Assembly (NCBI RefSeq): GCF_004120195.1
Contig: NZ_SCHN01000013.1
Location: 153,175-217,174, forward strand
Direction: 5' to 3'
DNA length: 64,000 nt
DNA from: Enterovibrio baiacu
GTDB lineage: Bacteria; Pseudomonadota; Gammaproteobacteria; Enterobacterales; Vibrionaceae
This document shows, piece by piece, positions 57,025-64,000 of the stretch. A program made the translations under genes and the position numbers. Each line of letters starts with the position of its first letter. Position 1 is the first letter of the stretch. The notes beneath the pieces are model-generated. The model saw only the letters and a list, made by a program, of their open reading frames with translations, ran no database searches and had not been told where the DNA came from.

Positions 57025-60000
57025 TTAGTTCAGGTTTGGCCCTAGCCACTTATCGGCTTCGATCACATCCCATCCTTTACGATCTGCGTAGCTGTCACGC
57101 TGATCTTCTTGGATTTGAGCGACCGCAAAATAGCGCGATTCAGGGTGTGAGAAGTACCAACCCGATACTGCTGCCCCAGGCCACATTGCGAAGCTTTCCG
57201 TCAGGATCATGCCCGTATTCGCTTCTGCATCTAACAGCGTCCAAATCTTGCCTTTTTCAGTATGCTCAGGGCACGCAGGGTAACCCGGTGCAGGGCGAAT
57301 ACCTTGATACTTTTCACGGATCAAATCTTCGTTTGCCAACGCTTCATCAGGTGCATAGCCCCAAATCTCTTTACGCACCGCCTCATGCATATATTCAGCA
57401 AACGCTTCCGCTAAACGGTCCGCTACCGCTTGCACCATAATGGCGTTGTAGTCATCACCCTTCGCTTTAAACTGCTCAGCAATGTCGTACTCGCCAATGC
57501 CGCCTGTTACCGCAAACGCGCCGATCCAATCTGCTTTTCCACTCTCTTTCGGCGCAATGTAGTCCGATAGACAGTAGTTTGGCCCTTTCGGTTTTTTCGT
57601 TTGCTGACGCAAGCCATTCAATACCGTAAGCACCTCTGTGCGAGATTCGTCTACATAGACCTCAACATCATCTTCCACACTGTTTGCAGGGAACAATCCG
57701 CATACGCCATTGGCTTTGATCATGCCAGTGCGTTCAATGTCATCCAATATCGCATTGGCGTCATCAAACAAGCGCTGCGCTTCTTGCCCCACGACTTCAT
57801 GACGCAAAATCGTTGGGTATTTTCCGCTAAGCGACCACGTCATGAAAAATGGCGTCCAATCGATGTATTTGCGAATTTTTGATACTGGGAAATCAGTAAA
57901 CACATGCACGCCAGGTTTGTTTGGCACAGGTGGGGTATAGGTTTCCCAATCAAGCGACACTTTATTTGCGCGCGCCTCTCCAAGTGTAACCGGCGGCGTG
58001 CGCGGCTTTTTGCGTGCATGCTGTTCGCGTACCGTCACGTACTCAGCTTTTGTGCGCTCGACAAACGCCGGACGAAGTTCATCGGACAATAGCGCAGAAC
58101 ATACACCTACAGCACGAGAGGCATTAGACACATACACCACAGGTGCATGGTAGTTTTCTTCAATCTTCACCGCCGTATGCGCTTTAGATGTTGTCGCTCC
58201 ACCAATTAGCAATGGGATATCAAAACCACGACGCTCCATCTCTTTGGCGACATGTACCATTTCATCGAGCGACGGTGTGATGAGACCACTTAACCCAATG
58301 ATGTCGACGTTTTCTTCTTTAGCGACCTGCAAAATTTTGTCGCAAGATACCATGACGCCGAGATCGATGATTTCATAGTTATTACACTGCAGAACGACGC
58401 CAACGATATTCTTACCAATGTCATGCACATCGCCTTTCACCGTGGCTAAAAGAATCTTCCCGTTGGTTTGACCCGCTTGTTTTTCTGCATTGATGTAAGG
58501 TTCAAGGTACGCAACCGCCTGTTTCATGACGCGAGCGGATTTCACCACCTGCGGCAAGAACATCTTACCTTCACCAAACAAATCACCGACCACGTTCATG
58601 CCAGCCATCAATGGGCCTTCAATCACTTCAAGTGGTTTGCTCGCCTTCGCACGGGCTTCTTCCGTGTCTTCAACGATGAACTCGGTGATCCCTTTGACCA
58701 AGGCATGTTCCAGACGTTTTTCTACATCCCAGCCACGCCACTCTTGTGCCGAGCGATCTTCTTTCACTTCGCCCGTACCGCGGTATTTGTCCGCAATATC
58801 AAGAAGACGCTCTGTACCGTCGTCGCGTCGGTTCAAGACAACGTCTTCAACAGCCTCACGAAGTTCATCGGGTAGATCGTCATAAATAGCCAACTGACCC
58901 GCGTTAACGATCCCCATGTCCATGCCGTTTTTAAAACAGTAATAAAGGAAAACAGCGTGAATCGCTTCACGAACAGGGTTATTACCACGGAATGAGAACG
59001 ACACGTTCGATACACCGCCCGAGACCATGGCATGTGGCAATGTGCGTTTGATATCACCGACCGCTTCGATGAAGTCGACCGCGTAGTTGTTGTGCTCTTC
59101 AATCCCCGTAGCCACCGCAAAGATATTCGGGTCGAAGATAATGTCTTCTGGTGGGAAGCCCACCTCATTCACCAGAATGTTATAGGCTTCGGTACAAATT
59201 TCGGTTTTGCGTTCACGCGTATCGGCTTGGCCCACTTCATCGAATGCCATCACGATAACCGCTGCGCCGTAGCGACGAATTAACTTGGCTTGCTCAATGA
59301 ATTTCTCGACACCTTCTTTCATGGAAATCGAGTTAACAATCGGTTTGCCCTGAACACACTTGAGGCCAGCTTCTAAGATTTCCCATTTTGATGAATCAAC
59401 CATGATGGGCACTTTCGAGATCTCAGGCTCAGTCGCACACAAGTTCAGGAAGCGCACCATGGCCGCTTCCGCATCCAACATGCCTTCATCCATGTTGATA
59501 TCGATAACCTGCGCACCGGCCTCGACTTGCTGACGCGCAACTTCTAAGGCTTCATCATAAAGCTCTTCTTTAATCAGACGCTTAAAGCGCGCAGAGCCTG
59601 TAACATTGGTACGTTCGCCGACGTTGATAAACAAACTGTCAGGTGCAATCGTCAGTGGCTCAAGGCCAGATAAACGACAATGCTTGGGTAAATCAGGAAG
59701 CTGACGCGGCGTGACGTTTTGGGTCACTTCCGCCATCTTACGAATGTGTTCAGGTGTCGTACCACAGCAGCCGCCGACAAGGTTCAAGAATCCACTTTGT
59801 GCCCATTCAGCGATATGTTCAGCCATGTCTTCAGGGCTAAGGTCGTATTCACCGAATGCATTTGGTAGGCCGGCATTTGGGTGAGCAGAAACTGCGCACT
59901 CAGAAATTCGCGACAACTCTTCAACATACTGACGTAATTCATCAGGGCCCAATGCACAGTTGAGGCCAAACGAAATAGGTTTAACGTGTCGCAGGGAGTT

Positions 60001-60699
60001 ATAGAACGCTTCGGTGGTTTGACCGGAAAGTGTACGGCCAGAGGCATCGGTGATCGTGCCTGAAATCATAACAGGCAGTTCAATGCCGTCTTCATCAAAC
60101 ACGGTTTCAATCGCGAACGTACACGCTTTGGCGTTTAACGTATCAAAGATTGTCTCTACCAAGATGATGTCAGCACCGCCTGCAATCAAGGCGCGTGTGG
60201 ATTCAGAGTAGGCTTCAACCAACTGATCAAAGGTGATGTTTCGATAACCAGGATCGTTTACATCAGGAGAAATAGAACAGGTACGGTTTGTCGGGCCAAG
60301 TACGCCTGCAACAAAACGGGGTTTATCGGGATTCTTTGCCGTCCATTCGTCGGCAACTTCGCGGGCCAGCTTCGCAGCTTCTAAGTTAATCTCCGCACTG
60401 AGCGATTCCATGTCGTAATCGGCCATGGCAATCGTGGTGGCGTTAAAGGTGTTGGTTTCAAGAATATCGGCGCCGGCTTCAAGGTACTCGCCGTGAATTT
60501 GCTTGATAAGCGCTGGCTGTGTCAGAACCAAAAGGTCATTGTTACCCTTTAGATCAGAATGCCAATCAGAAAAACGCTCACCACGGTAATCGGACTCTTC
60601 CAGTTTGTAGTCCTGGATCATAGTGCCCATACCGCCATCGATAATGAGAATGCGCTCAGCCAACAGTTTTTTTAGTATGTCCTTACTACTCACAGCCAC
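57025..60699 (-). CDS. metH: Cobalamin-dependent methionine synthase
   Basis: 1224 residues, near the E. coli length. Start GTG at 60699, with AAGGA four bases before it; a GTG at 60693 is possible. Homocysteine domain with zinc Cys ('LNCALGP' and '[10 protein letters not shown]'), folate domain ('[12 protein letters not shown]'), B12 domain with base-off His ('[15 protein letters not shown]', about 757) and '[11 protein letters not shown]', and the AdoMet reactivation domain ('[12 protein letters not shown]'). Makes methionine from homocysteine. A MetJ box lies upstream. Confidence 0.97.
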   Translation of the reverse strand: MAVSSKDILKKLLAERILIIDGGMGTMIQDYKLEESDYRGERFSDWHSDLKGNNDLLVLTQPALIKQIHGEYLEAGADILETNTFNATTIAMADYDMESLSAEINLEAAKLAREVADEWTAKNPDKPRFVAGVLGPTNRTCSISPDVNDPGYRNITFDQLVEAYSESTRALIAGGADIILVETIFDTLNAKACTFAIETVFDEDGIELPVMISGTITDASGRTLSGQTTEAFYNSLRHVKPISFGLNCALGPDELRQYVEELSRISECAVSAHPNAGLPNAFGEYDLSPEDMAEHIAEWAQSGFLNLVGGCCGTTPEHIRKMAEVTQNVTPRQLPDLPKHCRLSGLEPLTIAPDSLFINVGERTNVTGSARFKRLIKEELYDEALEVARQQVEAGAQVIDINMDEGMLDAEAAMVRFLNLCATEPEISKVPIMVDSSKWEILEAGLKCVQGKPIVNSISMKEGVEKFIEQAKLIRRYGAAVIVMAFDEVGQADTRERKTEICTEAYNILVNEVGFPPEDIIFDPNIFAVATGIEEHNNYAVDFIEAVGDIKRTLPHAMVSGGVSNVSFSFRGNNPVREAIHAVFLYYCFKNGMDMGIVNAGQLAIYDDLPDELREAVEDVVLNRRDDGTERLLDIADKYRGTGEVKEDRSAQEWRGWDVEKRLEHALVKGITEFIVEDTEEARAKASKPLEVIEGPLMAGMNVVGDLFGEGKMFLPQVVKSARVMKQAVAYLEPYINAEKQAGQTNGKILLATVKGDVHDIGKNIVGVVLQCNNYEIIDLGVMVSCDKILQVAKEENVDIIGLSGLITPSLDEMVHVAKEMERRGFDIPLLIGGATTSKAHTAVKIEENYHAPVVYVSNASRAVGVCSALLSDELRPAFVERTKAEYVTVREQHARKKPRTPPVTLGEARANKVSLDWETYTPPVPNKPGVHVFTDFPVSKIRKYIDWTPFFMTWSLSGKYPTILRHEVVGQEAQRLFDDANAILDDIERTGMIKANGVCGLFPANSVEDDVEVYVDESRTEVLTVLNGLRQQTKKPKGPNYCLSDYIAPKESGKADWIGAFAVTGGIGEYDIAEQFKAKGDDYNAIMVQAVADRLAEAFAEYMHEAVRKEIWGYAPDEALANEDLIREKYQGIRPAPGYPACPEHTEKGKIWTLLDAEANTGMILTESFAMWPGAAVSGWYFSHPESRYFAVAQIQEDQRDSYADRKGWDVIEADKWLGPNLN

Positions 60700-60748
60700 A
60701 AATTCCTTCTTAAATTGCTCGCTAATTGCATAGTAACATAGCTCAATT

Positions 60749-60764
60749 GGAAATCTAGACGTCT
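60749..60764. promoter_or_regulatory. MetJ operator upstream of metH
   Basis: A perfect met box AGACGTCT at 60757-60764, preceded by a half-conserved box GGAAATCT (5 of 8). Located 50-65 bases before the metH start and also upstream of the divergent antiporter. Confidence 0.65.
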
Positions 60765-60889
60765 ATTAGGATCTCACTCTCAACGGATCCTTAAATTCAC
60801 TAGGATTTGTTGTAGTTTTCTTCTTCGCATAGATTTATATTTCGTTACAAATTTTGGGTTCTCCTTTTTTCGCTAACATGGGGTCACCT

Positions 60890-62224
60890 ATGACCGTCTA
60901 TACAACACTGTGCTTTCTCGCAGCCGCCGCCATGGCAATCGCATTTATCAACAGCAAAATTGGCCAAATGCAAACGACCATCGCAATCACTGCTGGTGCA
61001 TTGATTCTTTCTCTCGGTATCGTCATTTCAGGTCAGAACAACTGGTTTGATTTAAAAGACTTGGCCGCAGAGACCCTCAATGAAGTGCACTTCGATGACT
61101 TTCTACTAAAAGGTGTACTCGGGTTCCTGCTGTTTGCTGGAGGTCTTGGGGTCAAACTCCCCAACCTAGAAGATCAGAAGTGGGAAATTACGGTGCTTGC
61201 CCTAGGGGCGACCTTGGTTTCTACCTTTTTTATCGGTGGTGCTGCTTGGCTATTCTTCCAGCTTATCGGTATTCAGTTTGATTTTATCTACTGCCTTCTT
61301 TTTGGTTCTTTAATTTCACCCACAGACCCTATTGCTGTGTTGGCCATCGTCAAAAAACTCAACGCGCCAAAACGTATCTCGACGCAGATAGAAGGCGAGT
61401 CCCTGTTTAATGACGGGTTTGGTTTGGTCATCTTTATTACCTTGTTTACCGTGGCATTCGGCAGCGAAACACCTACGGTCATGGGCGTGGTTGAGCTCTT
61501 TTTGCATGAAGCCATTGGCGGGATCGTTTACGGCTTCTTCTTGGGGCTGCTATTCCACTACTTGATTTGCAATACAGATGACCACTCAATGGAGTTGTTA
61601 TTGACCCTTGGTATTCCAACCGCAGGGTATGTCTTTGCAGGTCTAATTGGTGTATCTGGACCGTTGGCCATGGTGGTCGCGGGTATCATGATTGGTAACT
61701 GGACACGCTATATTGGCTTTTCGAAAGAAAGTGAAGACCACCTTGACCACTTCTGGGAGCTCGTTGATGAGTTTCTGAATGGCGTATTATTCTTGTTGAT
61801 CGGCTTAAGCATGTTGACCTTTACCTTCCACAAAGAAGATTGGATCATCATGGCGTTTGCAATTCCTTTGGTGCTTATCGCGCGTTACATGAGCGTCCGC
61901 CTTTGCTATGTCGGCTTCAACCGATACCGTGACTATAACCCTTTCTCGGTCCGTATTTTGACATGGGGTGGACTCCGCGGAGGCTTGGCCATTGCGATGG
62001 CGATGGCTGTTCCGGCTGGCTACATGGTGTTGCCTGAGAAGAACATCGATGTGCGAGAAATCATTCTTGTTATGACTTATGCCGTCGTGGTGTTCTCTAT
62101 TCTCGTGCAGGGTTCTACCATCACAAAAATGATTGAGAAAGCCAAAGTCGCGGAAAGGAATATGGAGGTAAAGCCTCGTGCGCCAGTACAAAGTGAATCC
62201 GTCGCAGAGAAGAAAGCGGAATAG
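60890..62224 (+). CDS. NhaP-type CPA1 sodium(potassium)/proton antiporter
   Basis: 444 residues from the ATG at 60890, with GGGG six bases before it; upstream ATG (60878) and TTG starts are weaker. About 12-13 membrane helices; 'GSLISPTDPIAVLAIVKKLNAPKR', 'IEGESLFNDGFGLVIF' (the family Asp pair ND) and 'LTWGGLRGGLAIAMAMAVPAGYM' are CPA1 marks. Exchanges Na+ or K+ for H+, fitting a marine cell. Divergent from metH; conserved neighbour in vibrios as I recall. Confidence 0.9.
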   Translation: MTVYTTLCFLAAAAMAIAFINSKIGQMQTTIAITAGALILSLGIVISGQNNWFDLKDLAAETLNEVHFDDFLLKGVLGFLLFAGGLGVKLPNLEDQKWEITVLALGATLVSTFFIGGAAWLFFQLIGIQFDFIYCLLFGSLISPTDPIAVLAIVKKLNAPKRISTQIEGESLFNDGFGLVIFITLFTVAFGSETPTVMGVVELFLHEAIGGIVYGFFLGLLFHYLICNTDDHSMELLLTLGIPTAGYVFAGLIGVSGPLAMVVAGIMIGNWTRYIGFSKESEDHLDHFWELVDEFLNGVLFLLIGLSMLTFTFHKEDWIIMAFAIPLVLIARYMSVRLCYVGFNRYRDYNPFSVRILTWGGLRGGLAIAMAMAVPAGYMVLPEKNIDVREIILVMTYAVVVFSILVQGSTITKMIEKAKVAERNMEVKPRAPVQSESVAEKKAE

Positions 62225-62254
62225 CGTTTCTCTTTAAGAGACAAAACACATGTG

Positions 62255-62283
62255 AAAAAGCCTGCATTAAGCAGGCTTTTTTT
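62255..62283. terminator. Bidirectional terminator between antiporter and metA
   Basis: Stem AAAAAGCCTGC/GCAGGCTTTTT with an ATTAA loop and T-run on the plus side; A-run gives a T-run on the minus side. Confidence 0.9.
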
Positions 62284-62300
62284 GTTTTTAAATCTGTAAC

Positions 62301-63254
62301 TTATGCGTCGTCATCTTTTGTGAATGCTTCTTCTGAGAAGTGATCCAAGTCGAACGGCGTTTGTTGGTAAACGCAGTAGTTAAGCCAATTTGAGAACAGC
62401 ATATAACCGTGACTTCTCCAGCTCACATACGGATCTTTTGATGGATCATCATCAGGATAATAGTTAACAGGAACAGCAGGCTCCATGCCTTCACTCACGT
62501 CTCGTACATATTCGTTATGCAACGTCAGTGGATCGTACTCAGGATGACCGGTAACGAAGACGTTACGCTTATCTTTTGTTGCCGCTAGGTATGTTCCCGC
62601 CGTTGGCGAGGTTGCCAAAATATCGAGATCAGTGTGTTCAGCAAGAAAGTCGGGAGAAAAGTCTGCATAGCGCGAATGTGGTGCTAGGAAGGCATCATCA
62701 AAGCCACGAAGAATAGGGTTATGGCTGTGCTCTTTATTCGTGTTATGCCAATACACGCCAGAGAGTTTCTCTTTTCGGGTTTTCTTCGGCAAGTCATACA
62801 AGAGCTTCAACCCTGCCTGAGCAGCCCAGCATACGTACAGCGTCGAAGTAACATGGTCCTTTGCCCACGTCATGATGTCCTGTAAGTGTTCCCAGTAAAT
62901 CACATCTTCAAACTGAACAAGACCTAACGGCGCACCTGTGACGATCAACCCATCGAAGTTACGCTCTCTGATCATCTGAAACTGACGATAGAAAGTATCT
63001 AAGTGCTCGGTTGGCGTATTCTTACTTGGCCTATCATCTATACGCAGGAGCTCTACGTCTATCTGAAGTGGACTGTTAGATAGCAAACGCATGAACTGCG
63101 TTTCTGTCTCAATCTTCTTTGGCATTAAGTTGAGTAGCAAAACTTTAAGAGGACGAATACTTTGGCTGGCAGCACGGGTTTCAGGCATCACAAAGATGTT
63201 TTCCTGACGCAATGTACTTGCAGCGGGTAACTGATCAGGAATTTTAATGGGCAT
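62301..63254 (-). CDS. metA: Homoserine O-succinyltransferase
   Basis: 317 residues. MetA core '[31 protein letters not shown]', the acyl-enzyme Cys in '[11 protein letters not shown]' (about 142) and the His-Glu pair in '[11 protein letters not shown]' (about 235-237). Activates homoserine with succinyl-CoA (or acetyl-CoA in some members) for methionine synthesis. AAAAAGGGAG precedes the ATG, and tandem MetJ boxes lie 20-45 bases upstream. Confidence 0.95.
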   Translation of the reverse strand: MPIKIPDQLPAASTLRQENIFVMPETRAASQSIRPLKVLLLNLMPKKIETETQFMRLLSNSPLQIDVELLRIDDRPSKNTPTEHLDTFYRQFQMIRERNFDGLIVTGAPLGLVQFEDVIYWEHLQDIMTWAKDHVTSTLYVCWAAQAGLKLLYDLPKKTRKEKLSGVYWHNTNKEHSHNPILRGFDDAFLAPHSRYADFSPDFLAEHTDLDILATSPTAGTYLAATKDKRNVFVTGHPEYDPLTLHNEYVRDVSEGMEPAVPVNYYPDDDPSKDPYVSWRSHGYMLFSNWLNYCVYQQTPFDLDHFSEEAFTKDDDA

Positions 63255-63274
63255 CTTAAAGCACTCCCTTTTTA

Positions 63275-63298
63275 AGATGTATAGACGTCTAGAATTCC
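63275..63298. promoter_or_regulatory. MetJ operator upstream of metA (three tandem met boxes)
   Basis: AGATGTAT (6 of 8), AGACGTCT (8 of 8), AGAATTCC (5 of 8) in direct eight-base register. Typical MetJ target layout. Confidence 0.82.
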
Positions 63299-63372
63299 AA
63301 TAACCCTATAACATCCTTTTCATCTCTTCAAGACTATTTGTAAGAATCGAATTTGGGAGCGTATATACGAAA

Positions 63373-63400
63373 AAACCCGCAGCGTTTCCGCTACGGGTTT
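63373..63400 (-). terminator. Terminator of the rRNA operon
   Basis: Minus-strand stem AAACCCGTAGCG/CGCTGCGGGTTT (one mismatch), GAAA loop, then TTTTTT. Immediately after the last 5S gene. Confidence 0.9.
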
Positions 63401-63406
63401 GAAGAG

Positions 63407-63526
63407 GTATCTGGCAGTGACCTACTCTCACATGGGGAAACCCCACACTACCATCGGCGCAGCAACGTTTCACTTCTGAGTTCGGCATGGGATCAGGTGG
63501 TACCATCGCGCTATGGCTGCCAGAAA
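63407..63526 (-). rRNA. rrf: 5S ribosomal RNA (distal copy)
   Basis: 120 bases that fold as 5S: terminal helix CTGGCAG/CTGCCAG, conserved CCGAACTCAG and GCGCCGATGGTAGTGTGGGG. It follows the tRNA-Thr gene. It differs from the other copy at several sites, with matched changes in helix II (19:64 C-G, 20:63 G-U). Confidence 0.95.
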
Positions 63527-63537
63527 AATTTTAAAGC

Positions 63538-63613
63538 TGGTGCTGATACCCAGATTCGAACTGGGGACCTCACCCTTACCAAGGGTGCACTCTACCAACT
63601 GAGCTATATCAGC
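63538..63613 (-). tRNA. tRNA-Thr (anticodon GGU)
   Basis: 76 bases including encoded CCA. Acceptor GCTGATA/TATCAGC, anticodon stem CACCC/GGGTG with loop TTGGTAA (anticodon GGT), T-loop TTCGAAT. It lies between two 5S genes, the same layout as E. coli rrnD. Confidence 0.97.
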
Positions 63614-63697
63614 GAATTTTTCTTCAACAAAGTCTTACTCATTGATGCTTTGTTTAAGAATCTATCGTTTGCAAAGCAAATGGATAGATTGAAATTC

Positions 63698-63817
63698 AAG
63701 CCTGGCGATGTCCTACTCTCACATGGGGAAGCCCCACACTACCATCGGCGCTGTTACGTTTCACTACTGAGTTCGGCATGGAGTCAGGTGGGTCCATAAC
63801 GCTATGGTCGCCAAGCA
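63698..63817 (-). rRNA. rrf: 5S ribosomal RNA (proximal copy)
   Basis: 120 bases, TGCTTGGCGACC start and GCCAGGCTT end, with CCGAACTCAG and CGCCGATGGTAGTGTGGGG. Directly downstream of the 23S gene. Helix II has U-A pairs at 19:64 and 20:63. Confidence 0.96.
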
Positions 63818-63912
63818 AATTCATTAAAATCTGGGAAAATTCTGACTAGCTTTGTATCTCAATACACATTCAATGTTCTTCTTGAGTCCGCTAAAACCCC
63901 TTGGGTGTTGTA

Positions 63913-64000
63913 TGGTTAAGCCTCACGGGCAATTAGTACAGGTTAGCTCAATGCCTCGCAGCACTTACACACCCTGCCTATCTACGTCGTAGTCTTCAAC
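63913..64000 (-). rRNA. rrl: 23S ribosomal RNA, 3' end (partial)
   Basis: The last ~88 bases of 23S on the minus strand: '...GCGAGGCATTGAGCTAACC', then 'GTACTAATTGCCCGTGAGGC' and TTAACC. The gene continues past the window. The exact 3' end is estimated. Confidence 0.92.

Noticed and set aside
63353..63799. Plus-strand open frame of 148 codons over the 5S-tRNA-5S genes
   Set aside because: It is the antisense of RNA genes and repeats itself because the two 5S copies are alike.

Overview
The window looks like a chromosomal segment of a marine gammaproteobacterium of the family Vibrionaceae, perhaps the Enterovibrio/Grimontia side of it; I infer this from gene order and protein similarity and cannot fix the genus. 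The backbone follows the Vibrio cholerae order as I remember it: metA, antiporter, metH, lysC, class V aminotransferase, PglL-like protein, uvrA, galU, qstR, ssb, csrD (mshH), the msh pilus operon, mreBCD, maf, rng, yhdP. A LysR gene and a PEBP gene sit between ssb and csrD.

Layout: 1-5282 (minus) holds yhdP (partial), rng, maf and mreDCB. 5399-20903 (minus) is the MSHA type IV pilus operon, read mshI-J-K-L-M-N-E-G-F-A-C-D-O-P-Q, with csrD upstream. 23252-26529 holds a LysR regulator, a secreted PEBP protein, ssb and a QstR/VpsT-class LuxR regulator. 26740-31629 holds two small proteins made almost only of RTX calcium-binding repeats, plus a two-gene type I secretion system. 32048-48145 is one long plus-strand exopolysaccharide operon. 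48263-53896 holds galU, uvrA (SOS box) and a PglL-like membrane protein. 53970-63254 holds an aminotransferase, lysC under a lysine riboswitch, metH, an NhaP-type antiporter and metA, with MetJ boxes at both met genes. 63407-64000 is the 3' end of an rRNA operon (23S end, 5S, tRNA-Thr, second 5S) read on the minus strand.

The main point of interest is the exopolysaccharide operon. Around a normal Wzx/Wzy-type core (WcaJ-like initiator, beta-barrel, Wza-like, Wzc-like kinase, two GT4 transferases, Wzy, Wzx) it carries a set of sulfur genes: cysD and cysN (ATP sulfurylase), a DHH/DHHA1 phosphoesterase, an NKWYS-family protein with recognisable PAPS-binding motifs, and an SLC13-type permease with TrkA-C domains. 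Read together these suggest a sulfated exopolysaccharide made with its own sulfate uptake, activation, transfer and by-product removal; only the APS kinase step is missing from the window. The RTX pair and its exporter lie just upstream and may supply calcium-binding matrix proteins. The whole 21.7-kb block lies between qstR and galU, which I recall as neighbours in V. cholerae, so it looks like an insertion at that point. All functional links inside the block are inference from sequence motifs and gene order.
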